From Mesostigma viride (lineage: Eukaryota; Streptophyta; Mesostigmatophyceae; Mesostigmatales; Mesostigmataceae), in assembly GCA_009746045.1 (NCBI GenBank), contig RPFO01000448.1:3020049-3084048 (forward strand): 64,000 nucleotides of DNA. Direction: 5' to 3'. Below, one piece after another: positions 48,101-59,075 of this stretch; position 1 is the stretch's first letter; every line of letters starts with the position of its first letter. A model generated the notes under the pieces. That model searched no databases, was not told where the DNA came from, and saw only the letters and a list, made by a program, of their open reading frames with translations. Position numbers and translations under genes: made by a program.

Positions 48101-51100
48101 CGACCTTGGGGGTTGGATGCACGTACCAGTATTCCAAAACAACTTCGACATGCGTGTGTACAGCTGCCTCTGCACACGCGACCGCTTCGCACGGCAACCC
48201 CTGTACCAACTGGTCGGATTCCGATTCTCCAGAATAGCCTCACACAGCAACCCCTGTATTAACTGGTCGGATTCCGATTCTCCAGAATAGCCTCACACAG
48301 CAACCCCTGTATTAACTGGTCGGATTCCGATTCTCCAGAATAGCCTCACACAGCAACCCCTGTATTAACTGGTCGGATTCCGATTCTCTAGAATAGCCTC
48401 ACACAGCAACCCCTGTATTAACTGGTTGGATTCCGCTTCTCCAGAATAGCCTCACACAGCAACCCCTGTATTAACTGGTTGGATTCCGCTTCTCTAGAAT
48501 AGACTCACACAGCAACCCCTGTATTAACTGGTTGGATTCCGCTTCTCTAGAATAGACTCACACAGCAACCCCTGTATTAACTGGTTGGATTCCGCTTCTC
48601 TAGAATAGCCTCACACAGCAACCCCTGTATTGGCTGGTTGGATTCCGCTTCTCCAGAATAGCCTCACACAGCAACCCCTGTATTAACTGGTTGGATTCCG
48701 CTTCTCTAGAATAGACTCACACAGCAACCCCTGTATTAACTGGTTGGATTCCGCTCCTCCAGAATAGCCTCACACAGCAACCCCTGTATTAACTGGTTGG
48801 ATTCCGCTTCTCCAGAATAGCCTCACACAGCAACCCCTGTATTAACTGGTTGGATTCCGCTTCTCCAGAATAGCCTCACACAGCAACCCCTGTATTAACT
48901 GGTTGGATTCCGCTTCTCCAGAATAGCCTCACACAGCAACCCCTGTATTAACTGGTTGGATTCTGCTTCTCCAGAATAGCCTCACACAGCAACCCCTGTA
49001 TTAACCGTTTGGATTCCGCTTTGGTCATAGGGTTTATTAGGTACTACCGCGTCACATGGCAGGCCCTTTAAGCGGTTGGACTATATTGATTGGGTTTCCT
49101 TAGTGGGCGTGTGCACTTGCCTCTGCACGATGCACATGTGCATGCTTACCTGCACGCGCACGTGCATGCGCCCATGCGTGCACACAGACATATGAGTGTG
49201 CAAGACCACACCCATGGAACAACCAACCACGCTCGGCTTATCAGGCCGATCGAGACAGGACCAAATGCTGGCTCTCATGTGTGTGGCTTTATACCTAATG
49301 AAGTACTTGTTATAGCTATCAAAGATCTAATTTTTGCTGTTAAAGAACTTGTTATACATATGGAAACTTGCAATTGAATATCCGCAATGCCCTCCCCCCC
49401 CCCCCCCCCCCCCCCCCCGACGAATGATGACCGCCCTGTCTGCTGGCATGCCTGTTTTGCGCGTTGGCCTGTTTGGTGCGTGGACCTGTCCTGTGGGTTG
49501 CTCACGCGGCGCCACCTGGCAGCTGCTGGATGGCACTGAGCCAATGGGACTTCGCCACAAGCTCAAGCAGGCGCTGCCCAACTGCCCCAAACACCAGATC
49601 GTACGTGGCACCACGTGGACCATTTTGATATGTTGGTAACCTATATGGCATATCACTACCTGGTTGGCCCCAAACACCAGATCCTACGTGGCATGAAAGG
49701 TTGTTGCTTTGCCAAGTTAGATAAAGGTACCCCAAACAGTGCAGAAAGGTACTCCAAGCGGTATTTTTCGATGGGGCAAACTTGGGTCACCTAATGTAAA
49801 TCATATGTGACACATAGATCGCCGGCTCATCTAGCTGTTTCTATAATGGATGCAGTGTTACCTGGCCATGTATGCTTGTCATGATGTCATGGGTTTCTTC
49901 ATGGTCTACAAATCATCATGGCCAGTACCATGGTGGCAACGCTGGATTGCCACGTTGTTTTTTTGGGGGGGGGGCAAAATTTGATTGCCATGTCTCTGTT
50001 TGCTGGGTGGATGCTTTCATCATTTTATACTAACACGCGCAGTTCCACAGCTAACTATACCTTGACATGGTCCTGCGGCGAATGGAGACATCCGGTCTTG
50101 GCAGTATCTTACAGCATGCGTCCTACCCGAAGAAGTTGATTTCCGCACGCTACGTGCCCCTGCTCCCCTCCACAGCCTCCCTGCCCCATGCCACCATTGC
50201 CGCCCCCTCCACAACCTTCCTGCCCCACCATACTCACCACACCCTCCACACCCACCACACCCACTACACCCAACACACCCACCACACCCACCACACCCAC
50301 CACACCCACCACACCCACCGTGACCGCACCACCGTTGCTTGGCCAGGTCAAGGACTGGGCAATCCTGCACACAACGATTGCAAGGATTGTACAGACGCCA
50401 AAATCAGTCAAGGTGAGAAGAGAAAATGACGTCTGTGCCCACGGCCTGTGAAACTGTGGCGACTGGTGCCCATATTTCCTGGCAACATCCCGTGTGCCTC
50501 GCTTGGGTTTTGCTACAAGGCCCGGCTGCCTGCATCCCTGCCATAAATAAGTAAAGATAACGCTTAAAGCAATATAATTGGCTATCACGATGTATGATCC
50601 TATATAGTGTCTGGTCCTACATAGTATGGGTTCATTTTACCTTCCTGAATATGAAAGAATAATAGCTCATGGCACTCCCTGCCACCTCCCATCACCTACG
50701 ACCTCAAATCGATCGGCGACAGGTGTGTTGGACATTCTGTTTGCATTCTTTGGCATCCTTTCTCTCCTGTGTGCCCTGGCTCCTGCGTGTCATATCTTTA
50801 GCAGGTGTCCTTGCTCCTGCATGTCATACCTTTGACACGCGTCCTTGCTTCCGCGTAATATGTTGAACACATTTCCTGGCTCCACGTGTAACCTGTCAAC
50901 CTTATCCTTTCTCCGCATGAGTGCAGTCGGACCCCGATCCCCTCCGGCAGGGCGTGCGCATGCAGCGGCTGCTTCTGGAGGCCACAGACGAGCTCAACCG
51001 GCAGCTATGCGCGCTAGAGGTAAAGGGGGAGGGGGGGGGGGGGGGGAAGGCAGGCTCGAGTTAGAGAAGTGGGGGGGGGGGGGCGACAGCCGGCAGCTGG

Positions 51101-52172
51101 GGGGGCAATCGGCAGCTGTGCGCACTGGCTGGGAAATACTGTGGCCTGAAAGTACTGTACATTGGGGGCGGCGACAGCTGCGCGCGCTCGAGGTTGGGGG
51201 GGGGGGGGGGGGGCTGAAGGTAGCAGGGGGGCGGGGGTAACATAAGAAGCTGTGCACACTGGAGGTCATTGGGGGGGGGGGGGGGGGGGGGGGGGAGAGG
51301 AGGGCGGGGGGGGCACCTAGCACTTCTGTGCACTAGAGGCACCTGAGGTAACATAAGAAAGTGTGCGCGCTGAAGATTGGAGGGTTTTATCACGCTTGTC
51401 TCGCTGACTTTGCTTGGCTTTGTTCAGGAAACCTGACAGATACTTCTGCCAAGAATAATGTCGAAGCAACACGGTGGGTTACGTACGCGTTTATGCTGCA
51501 AGAGTGTGGTTCAGACTGGTAGAGATGGACTAAATATTAATGCGCACTCTTTCCATTTGAATTTTGCCAAGGTTGTAGACTCTTTCCATTTGAATTTTCC
51601 CAAGGTTGTGATATGATATTGTTTACGATGAGAGCAGTATGATATTTATTATCTGCCACTGATACGGTCATTACGATGTCATGCAGAGCATCCCGGGTAC
51701 CCATCGTGTGTTTTGTCTCGGCCATCTTTCTCTGTTCTCATTTGAATCCTTTTTTGCCCGCAATCTTGCACGGGTTTGTGTGGCCTTCTGTGTTGGCATG
51801 CCCAAACAACAACAGACCCAGCTATACGCCATGTGGTATGTACAGGAACGAGATCTGTTAGCACTTGCGCTCGGTGGCAACTTCACCTACCAGGACACCA
51901 AACTTCAATGCTCTGCCGAGTAAGTGCCGGGCATCTGTCTTGACGGGCATATGTCATCATGCCCTCTGGTCATGGCCCGCTTGAGCTACCGCTACAGCTG
52001 CCCGGCCTATTGCCCCATGTGGATGAAGCTTTTGCGTTGCAATCTCCTGTGCATGGCCAACTTTCGTTATGACTTGCAAGATGTGCTTCGTTTAGTTGGT
52101 ACTGCCTACCAACTAAAGCGGGCAGAGCTCTTGCGCATAGACAGGTCTGATGGTGTGCTCCAGGCCCGCTGA
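40596..52172 (+). CDS. Thirteen-exon gene for a conserved plant/green-algal membrane protein, 2H-phosphoesterase-like (inferred)
   Basis: Exons: 40596-40779, 41455-41570, 42341-42391, 43158-43247, 43492-43559, 44270-44313, 45837-45925, 47873-47986, 49523-49600, 50347-50412, 50927-51019, 51816-51919, 51998-52172. All introns are GT-AG, every junction agrees in phase (1,0,0,0,2,1,0,0,0,0,0,2), and the 1272-nt total gives 423 residues and TGA. Residues 7-27 (after MPRRRQ) form a signal anchor, so the rest probably faces a lumen or the outside. Recognisable blocks are SDGAQALSGGSTS (about 87), PGVASTSAVTM (about 120), EHPVRAMVLPVQS (about 150), WFQDPSMYHLSVWHASHH (187-204), DRVVATTTGV...CWQ (about 237-252), GTEPMGLRHKLKQALP (about 256), ILHTTIARI (284-292) and WYVQERDLLALALGG (about 339). 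This order matches an uncharacterised land-plant transmembrane family as I remember it. H195-L-S and H286-T-T resemble the paired H-x-[S/T] motifs of 2H phosphoesterases; catalysis is inferred. The fourth exon has the weakest donor (GTTTGA). Confidence 0.78.
41154..41440 (+). repeat. Intron 1 repeats: GTGGTATTCATGCCCACCCA units and a minisatellite block
   Basis: Three diverged copies of a GGTATTCATGCCCACCCACC phrase (about 41156, 41208 and 41385) enclose three units of the 24-bp GACCAAGCACACGCTCAACC minisatellite (41250-41312). The repeat unit found in the transposon-rich part thus also lies in a host intron. Confidence 0.6.
42128..42160. repeat. Poly(C) tract in intron 2
   Basis: Twenty-six C residues, one T and six more C. 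A second C tract lies at 49394-49418 in intron 8. Confidence 0.9.
44383..44695 (+). repeat. 9-bp minisatellite CTGTCCCGC/CTGTCCTGG in intron 6
   Basis: About 34 units of CTGTCCCGC, CGGTCCCGA, CGCTCCCGA and CTGTCCTGG type. The 9-bp period keeps frames open and gives spurious proline/valine and serine/arginine repeat frames. It lies between the GTAAGC donor at 44314 and the acceptor at 45836. Confidence 0.9.
45029..45437 (+). repeat. Compound microsatellite (GA)n-(GGGA)n-(GACAGA)n in intron 6
   Basis: (GA)n at 45029-45101, (GGGA)n with a short GA interlude at 45102-45308, then about 21 units of GACAGA at 45309-45437. Same intron as the 9-bp minisatellite. Confidence 0.95.
46268..46690 (+). repeat. 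13-bp tandem repeat CCCCCTTAATTCA in intron 7
   Basis: About 32 near-identical units. The first few vary (TTGATTCA, CTCTACTCA) and one has lost a C. It passes directly into the next array. Confidence 0.95.
46688..47250 (+). repeat. 9-bp tandem repeat CTTCACCAC/CTTCACCCC in intron 7
   Basis: About 62 units, with blocks of CCC and CAC variants alternating. The minus-strand Gly/Glu/Val/Lys frames across it are artefacts. Confidence 0.95.
48188..49020 (+). repeat. 53-bp minisatellite in intron 8
   Basis: Nearly sixteen units contain CACACAGCAACCCCTGTATT, then AACTGGTTGGATTCCGCTTC and TCCAGAATAGCCT. Early units carry GGTCGG and GATTCTC, later ones GGTTGG and GCTTCTC, so variants spread along the array as expected for unequal exchange. 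No unique spacers occur between units. Confidence 0.95.
50222..50320 (+). repeat. 9-bp repeat CACACCCAC in intron 9
   Basis: About eleven units of CACACCCAC/CCACACCCA end shortly before the acceptor at 50346. Confidence 0.85.
51029..51310. repeat. Poly(G) tracts in intron 11
   Basis: Four G runs of about 11 to 30 bases (near 51031, 51072, 51197 and 51270) alternate with diverged copies of a GGCAGCTGTGCGCACTGG phrase that resembles the end of the preceding exon (CGGCAGCTATGCGCGCTAGAGG). The intron may have grown by duplicating that exon edge. Confidence 0.7.
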
Positions 52173-52261
52173 AACATAGGGCACAGCTCACCTTGGTTAG
52201 TTGATTGACTACACATACCTGCGTGCCTTAGTAAGGTATATGCAATTTATTTATTGAACAT

Positions 52262-52660
52262 GCAAACTAATTTGCATTAATTAATTTATTAATTAAACTC
52301 GTGCTCCTGTTGGGGAGTCACGGAGCATTAACCCCGATGGAGGGATTGATGGGAACATGCAATCCTACAACCGGTCTATTCTATTTAGTTACATACATGC
52401 AATCCTACTGGTCGTTCTATCTAGGGTATGCCAGACCCTAGGGGTCTTGCCTAGCATGCTTCCCGCGCTTGCAAACACGCGGGCACTCCCCACTGGGGGG
52501 AGGTCATTGTCCTAGCTATATAACCTGAGCACACTTGGCCTTGTCCATCATCTTTTTTGAAATGACGGAGAGGCCTAGGCCCCCCGTGTCCTCTTCTAGC
52601 TGCTCCTTGAAAGTGCGGGCCTTGCGGCATCTAGCATTGCTGCATGGGTCCGTCCCACGT
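52262..52660 (-). mobile_element. (TTAA)n-tailed retroposon just after the 13-exon gene
   Basis: TTAATTAATTTATTAATTAA (52278-52297) is followed by ACTCGTGCTCCTGTTGGGGA and CACGGAGCATTAACCCCGAT, then a decayed copy of the 25490-25680 peptide-coding segment (CTTGGCCTTGTCCATCATCT is shared). It has the same orientation and structure as 25274-25865. Confidence 0.6.
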
Positions 52661-53829
52661 GCATGAGGAGGTGCCTGCCAGGCTGAGCAGGTCGCAGCCC
52701 TGCGGAGCTCTAGCTAGGGGCCGCGAGATGTGCATGTCTATACCTGGTTGGTGCAAGCTAAGTGCCCTACTGTCTGTGGGGGCTCCGCGTCAGTGTTTGT
52801 TTTAGTGGCGATATGCCGCCAAATGTGGCGGTGTGGCACTTTTTTTGGCAAAATGTGGCGGTGCCACCCACTTTGACAGGGCTCCCAAGAAGCCACAATT
52901 TGGCCGTGCTGTTCTACTTTGTAGTTTCGTTTCGCCACAGGGTGGCCGTGCCTGAAGTTCACTCTAGTACAGGTTACGCCACAATTGGCAGTGTCAGCCG
53001 AACTTCCGGCCGGTGTTCCGCCACAAGCCTCCCTAGTACTAGACTACTACAATGAGTACTACTGTGACTGACTGACTCACTGACTGCATAGTGAGTGCAT
53101 GTACGTAGAGCCCGGCCAAGTGCCAAGTGGCAAGTGGCCCGCTGCCAGAGACCAGAGTGCACTGTGCAGACTGCAGCTTGTGTGCATTTTCACTTTTCAG
53201 GCTTCAGCTGGCTGGCGGCCTGGCGGCTGGCGGCTGGCGCCTCAGTTAAGTCACTCGCCAGCCATACTGTAATGCATTGACTACCGTAGTGGTCAAGATC
53301 ACTTTGTACTGCATTGACTACGGTAATGTACAATGTGTTTCGACTTTCGGCACAACAGTTGTAATCGTTGTTGTTAATTTACCAAGTACTGTACGCCCGG
53401 CGCCGATGCCTGAGACGGAGACGCTCGCCCGCCTTGTGTACAGCCAGTACGGCGCCGCGCCGCGCTGACCCCGCTGCCGGCAGGGTCATTTGCTGCACCA
53501 AAAAGCCAGCCCGCCACACGTGGCCGTGCCAAGCCCAATTTCAGTAATTGGGCCCGGCTTTAATTGGGGGCCCCACACACATGGGCCGAGTAAACTGAAG
53601 TTTTCATAGTTCGAAACGCCACAAGTGGCCTAGCGCCACTAGTAACGAAAACCTTCAAAAAAACACTGCTCCGCGTGTGCGTGGCATTCATAGCGATTCG
53701 GGCCGTGGTGCCCGTGGACAACCCTGTAACTAGGACCTAGATAGCTTACATAATCCATTCCATAATAACTGGTGCATTGCTGCTAACGACAACACTCCCC
53801 TGTTTTCTGCCAGTTTTTGTGGGATAGCG
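52661..53829. other. No gene seen
   Basis: Several GTGGCGGTGTGGCAC/GCCACA phrases repeat near 52800-53010. A CTGGCGGCCTGGCGGCTGGCG micro-repeat occurs at 53210-53240. No coding region is supported. Confidence 0.35.
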
Positions 53830-56580
53830 GGATGGTTGCTGTCAACAGTCAACTGCCACTTCCAACGTCCCTCACACGACTTGGTCACTTTTCGGGGCCC
53901 TAACGGCTGTCAGGCCTGTCTGGGCTACGTGGTGGTACGGCAGCCCAGGTGCACTTCGGTTCTGGACACCCGAGGACTGTTCGACACGCCCACGGTGTGC
54001 TCTGACCACAGGTTGGTGCGCGCGACCATTCGACTCCGGTTCCATGTCCCCGAGCGCCGCGCCCCATGCAGTGGCCCGCCCTAGCTGACTGGTCTGCTCT
54101 ACGCCCGGTCCGGGGGGATCCTGAGGACTGGACACACGCCGAGCGCGATCGGAACCGGTGCCGACAGGAGTACTTACCTGGCGGCCCTGGCCGCCCGGGC
54201 GGACGTCGACGCGCTGGACACGGGTGCTCCCAACGCCGCCATTTTTGCAGGCTTTGCGGCCCGCGCCGTGGGGCCCCGTTGAGCACTGGCGGCCCGGCAC
54301 CTGCCGGTCATGCCCCGCCGCCGCGCCCCGGCCCGCTCTACCGCCAGGACCCCAAGGTCTTGGCCGCCCGGCACCGCCTCAAGCGTAACCGGGACCCGTT
54401 GCACAACCCGGTGCTCAAGACCGCCCTTGTGGAGGCCTACGATCGAGCACGCTCAGGACGCAGAGGCGGCCCAGCTAGTGCATCGCAGGTAATGGCAATT
54501 ATTGCCAAGGCCTGCCAAGCTCGCAACCAGGGCAAGGACATGTGGTACCACCTCGGTCGACCGGCTCGGCAGCCAGCGGCAGCGCACCCCGGTGGAGCAC
54601 ACGGGGGACGGCACGGCGCCGGTCAGCCTTGACCGCTGGTTGGCCCACAATGTTTCCTTGACAGGTGGGGCTCGCGCCCCCCCCCCCCCCGCCGCTTCAC
54701 CCCGAGATGGCCGCCCGCCTCGGTGTTGCAGGACCCCCCCCCCCGCCGGCGCCCCCCTCCTCGGCCGCGGACTACCAAGTCCCCGCGCCTTGCCAAGGAG
54801 GGCTGCCTTGCCACCAATTAACGACGTCGTCCACCCCTTAACTTTGAAGGAATTGGACGGCGCCCTTGCTCGCCTGCGGTACGACGCGGCGGTCGGTGCC
54901 GACCACCTTTCTCTGCTGAGCTGCTGAAGACCCCTGACCCGGCGGTGAGGGATCTTCTGCTGGCGTTCTGCAACCGTGTCCTGCTCTCTGATGAGCCTCC
55001 GCCTGCTGAGTGGCAGACGGCCATCCGCGTCATGCTGTACAAGAAGGGCTCTGCTGCTGACCCCGGTAACAATCGGGGTGTCTGCCTCCAGAGCGCCGCG
55101 CTGAAGGTCTTCATGCGCATGATGCTGCACCGCCTCCGCGCCGCGCTGGACCCACACCTGCCAGGGTGAGTCTCAGATGGGTTTTCGCCGTGGCCGTAAC
55201 ACTGTTATGGCTGCCGGTATTTGTCGCGCGCCGGTTGATGGAGGAGGTGTGTCGCCTTTGCCCTGATGGTCTGCCGCTGGTCTTCATTTTTGTCGACTAT
55301 ATCAAGGCCTTTGGCACGGTCAGGACTCTGGGAGGCTCTTTGGGCCATCCTAGCTCTGGATCGGGTACCACCAGCGTTTATTGCTGCCATTCGTGGACTG
55401 TATGAGGGCTCACAGGCAGTACTTAGTGCAGACTGCGGAAGGCACCACCCCACCATTCCCCCTTCACCACGGGGTGTGGCAAGCTTGTGTCCTGTCCCCA
55501 TACCTGTTCATTATTGTCTCGAATCACGTCATGCGCCGGGCACGTGCGCGCTTTACTGCTTCGGGTTCCTGCTTCGGGTTTCGGTTTCGAGCCCGGCTTG
55601 GACATCCTTAACAAGCGCGAGCACGGCGGGGTTGGCACTGCATGCTACCGCCTGGCCAACCTGATTTATGCGGACGACACCACCCTCATCGCGCGCCCCG
55701 AGCACATTCAGACCTGCGCTGCATGGACTGTCAGACTGGGCTTGGAGGCAAGGGCCGTGGCCGGGTCCGAGATTATTAGTGTCAAAACTGAGGCGATGGT
55801 GATTGGGGCCTCCGGTCGCCCACCGCGGCCGCGCCTGCTCGACGGGACGGAGGTCCCGTTCCGTGACCGCTTCAAACTGTTGGGGAGCATGCTCCCTGAC
55901 ACCGACGACGATGTGGCCATCCGCATCGGCCTGGCCTGGGCCAGGCTCCGTTCGCTCAACACCTACTGGCACTCGATCGAAGGGCCTGGGCGAGCACCGC
56001 AAGCGGATGCTCTTCAAGGTCCTCGTCCTCACGGTGCTCACCTATGGCGCCGAGGCGTGGACACTCACGGACACACTGGCAGCTATTAGCTAGACGGCAC
56101 GGTTTACAGGATGCTCTGACAGGTCCTGAACCTAGGGTTTTCCAAGCGTAGGTCATTACGGAGTCTTTGTATCAGGGCCGGTATGCCTCGTATTTCGGAC
56201 GAGATTAGGCAGCGTTACTAGTAGGATAGCATTTGCAGGACATCTTGCTCGCACCAGCCAGGTCGACACCGCCCTTAGTTGGTCTGGCCGGCCCCCAGCG
56301 GCTTGGCCAACCAGGGCGGCATATTTTGACCTGGCCTGGCCCCAAGGACATTCCCAGGAAGTTTGGTAAACCTGCCATGAACTACACCCAGATGTTGCTG
56401 GCCGACCTAGTGGTCCCAGCTCAGTTTGAACACCGCATCCACTCCCTCTCCCTTCTTTGGACTGGCAGCCGTGCAGAACAAGAAGCGGTGGCAGAAGATT
56501 GTCCAGGCTCACACGCCAGCCCCTGTGGGCAAGCCACCCCGGCCAGCCCCCCCAAGAGGACTGAAGGGGCGTTTTGCTGA
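53830..56580 (+). pseudogene. Decayed APE-type LINE (RTE-like) with endonuclease and RT remnants
   Basis: Blocks appear in LINE order but in different frames. The endonuclease end reads VLDTRGLFDTPTVCSDHRLV (about 53960-54020), with the SDH motif of APE endonucleases. A linker follows (YRQDPKVLAARHRLKRNRDP). RT motifs are EWQTAIRVMLYKKGSAADPG with NNRGVCLQSAALKVFMRMML (55009-55130), FIFVDYIKAFGTV (about 55285), HGVWQACVLSPYLFIIV (about 55478) and NLIYADDTTLIA (about 55660, catalytic ADD). A C-terminal VLTVLTYGAEAWTLT (about 56027) is typical of RTE-type proteins. At least five frameshifts or stops break it. The 5' end and a tail were not located. Confidence 0.7.
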
Positions 56581-56639
56581 GTAGTGTAGTTAGGATTTTA
56601 TAGACTAGATAGCTTAGTTAGATTTAGTTAGGTTCGTTC

Positions 56640-57130
56640 GATTATTATTATAAATGAATTATAAAATGATTATTTTCGCGGCTTCCTCCACTCCACCCAC
56701 CCATCAAGGAATATGTGCTACATGATCTCCCAACGCAGCTTAGTAGGCATGTTATAATTTAATTCAATTTTAATCCATTCCATCCCATTAATTAGTTAGG
56801 AACATAACTCCGTTGGCAGTATATGTAGCAAATATCCCATAGAACTGAGGGGCATATGGCTTTTAAAATACACTCTGGGCTACTTCCGGCACTGAAGGGT
56901 GGGAATGTAAACGACACTTGCTCTAGGACGTGTACCAAGGGCACCTGCACCACCATGATGTCTCGGAGCCGTCATGGGGGGAAGATCATGCATCATGGCT
57001 ATACAAGAGCTAGGGCATGGCTTCTCAACAGAGACATATGATGAGCGACTCTAGCTCTGCATAGGCAGAGCGTGGCTAAATCAACATCCATGGATGGGGG
57101 TCCCATTATTGGCATGGCTGGGCTGAATTC
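56640..57130 (-). mobile_element. Retroposon fragments related to 25975-26400 and 26813-26880
   Basis: 56690-56770 is the inverse of 26813-26890 (ATATGTGCTACATGATCTCC is shared as a complement). 56800-57000 matches 25990-26150 and 29455-29690. 57040-57130 matches 26290-26400 (ATCCATGG with GGCATTATGGGCGCACATGC). Confidence 0.5.
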
Positions 57131-57239
57131 TGAAGGTGTCATCCATGGGGGGCATTATGGGCGCACATGCGCGTAGGCCACATGCTAGGCTAAGCCTGAC
57201 TAATCTACACTACTGTTATATATTCCCTAGACTGAGGTT

Positions 57240-58250
57240 GCTGGGGTGCATGGCAGGAGGTGCCTGCCAGGGCTTGTGGTCAACGTGGATGACCGCCCCC
57301 CTCCAGTATACCACCGGCCGGCTCCCCCCCTGCGCTCTGCCGGAGCTGAAGGTAGGTCGGCCATAGCTCGCGTCGCCGTTGTTGCTGGGCCAGGGTCAAG
57401 TCGTCGTCCAGCGTCAGTAGCGAGTCCGCGAGATCTTTTTTGCGACAGCTTGTCCGCCATGTACTTAAATGGTGTCAGAGGAGCCGGCACTCGGGTGCCG
57501 GGCCAGCCTCAGTACCCCGCGCGCGCGGGGGAGGCGGACAGCCGACATCCGCAGGCTGCTCACCAGTGAGTTGCATGGGGGCAAAAATGTCGCGCTTAAA
57601 TGCCAGGAGAAGCATCTCCGAGGTCTCATCTACAGGCTGGTCGAAGTGCCTTGACGATGACATTGTGGCTGCGATAAGTTGTCGAGCTCGGCCTCCTCAC
57701 GAAGGTCGAGTGCTTGTTGCTTGAGCTGTGCCGCGTTGGTGGAGGTGGTGGAGATGGTGTGGTGCAAGGCCGCCCAGGTCTGGGTGGAAGGAGCATCGCT
57801 GGCGCGGGCCAGCAGATGCCGGCCGGTAGCGATGTCCTTCACCGCCTGGGCGGTGTGAGGCCTGCGGTGTCGTGCAAGCACTCAAGGGCGAGGGCGGTGG
57901 CGTGGAGGCGCTTAATTGTCGAGGTCGAGGAGCTGGGCCTTGATGTCGGCAGCATCAAGGCGGCTTGGTGGAGGCGGAAATGGCAGTGGAGGTGGAGGCG
58001 GCGGTGGTGGAAAGGTGAGGGAGCTCAGTAGCCAGCGTGCCTCCCATTAAGTGCTGCCACATCGGCAGCAAGGGGGCTCACGTGCTGCTGGCCGGAAGGC
58101 TTCCGTAAGGATGGAACGGAGTGTGGGTGCGGAGATGGATGGAGCCCAGATCTCACCATCAGAGCGCATGAGAAGGGAGTTGCCGAACATATGGTGTGCT
58201 GGAGTTGCATTGGGGCGGGCGCACCCGATCAGAGTGCCTGGGTTAAAAAC
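57240..58250 (-). pseudogene. LINE ORF1-like pseudogene: coiled-coil part and conserved C-terminal block
   Basis: Read on the minus strand, a helical Ala/Leu/Gln-rich part (for example TSTNAAQLKQQALDLREEAE, about 57690-57750) precedes the conserved block TLDDDLTLAQQQRRRELWPT (about 57340-57410). That block is shared with 24930-25141 and 26462-26690. A coiled coil followed by a compact C-terminal domain is the layout of L1-type ORF1 nucleic-acid-binding proteins. Frameshifts occur near 57900 and 57320 (extra CCGGCCGG relative to 26540). Confidence 0.5.
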
Positions 58251-58367
58251 CATTTGCCGTCCGGGGTGCCTGAGGCGAGTGCATGATGCTGTCGAGATGG
58301 AGGCACAGGTCGTAAAGCGAGGCGTAGTCCCCGAAGAAAAGGCAATGCATGGCAGTTGCCGAGGACA

Positions 58368-58436
58368 TTAATTAATTAATTAATTAATTAATTAAACTTG
58401 TGCTCCCGTTGGGGAGTCAACGGAGCACCGAAGTGC
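58368..58436 (-). repeat. (TTAA)n tail with perfect terminal hairpins
   Basis: A 28-bp TTAA tract is followed by GTGCTCCCGTTG (58400-58411), GGGAGT, and CAACGGAGCAC (58418-58428). The last two blocks and the first form an 11-bp stem with one bulge. AGCACCGAAGTGCT overlaps it and forms a second, alternative hairpin. This is the best-preserved example of the 3'-end structure in the window. Confidence 0.65.
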
Positions 58437-58984
58437 TATTAATCCCTGTTGTGCCGGGGACATGTTGGTCCAGTCGTGATCGTCGACCTTGAAAGGTTGG
58501 GGCCGAAAGCGCGGTTCTGTTGGGCGCACTGTTCTGTTGGGCGCAGTTCTGCTGGGCGACTGCGTTCACGGGATCTGGCGATGCCAATGGCAAGGCGCCG
58601 CCAGGAGCCGAGTGCACTACCAAAGCTTGAGTAGTGGCCTCGCTGCCTGGCAGGCCGGGCGGAACTACAGCCAGAGCTGCAGGCGAATTTTCTTTGCTCG
58701 TCGCAGCCGCCAGGGTGCGTTGCGTATTCGAGCGTTTGCTCGTCATAATATTGCGTTTTAGTTTCGGATATTAAATATATATCAACGTGCGCGTCTTAGA
58801 GAGACGAAGCGATAGTGATATTCACGGCCGAATTTGGCCGGTGCCCAAACGTGAAAGTTATGAGCTCCGCCGTCAGCCATGCCGGCTACCTCGATCGTGG
58901 CTCGTGGCTCTTGGCTCGTGGCTCGTGGCTCGTGGCCGTCAGCTCGTGGGATGCACAGTACATGTAAGGCTTCCCCATGGCCCG
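58437..58984. other. No gene seen; short GGCTCGTGG repeat
   Basis: 58900-58945 carries about six GGCTCGTGG-type units. The rest has no supported coding region. Confidence 0.35.
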
Positions 58985-59075
58985 GGATGAAACATTGTGG
59001 CATTTCATCCCATGTTCCCCTCCCACTGAGGACTGATGCTCACGTGACGCAGTCACGTGTCTATTAATTTAAGTG
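58985..59075 (+). mobile_element. Fragment with CACGTG hairpin, inverted copy of 24250-24350
   Basis: CATGTTCCCCTCCCACTGAG, then GCTCACGTGACGCAGTCACGTGTC, runs into CTATTAATTTAA. It is the reverse complement of the fragment at 24250. Confidence 0.55.

Noticed and set aside
48188-49020. CRISPR-like array
   Set aside because: Units are head-to-tail without unique spacers, in a eukaryotic intron.
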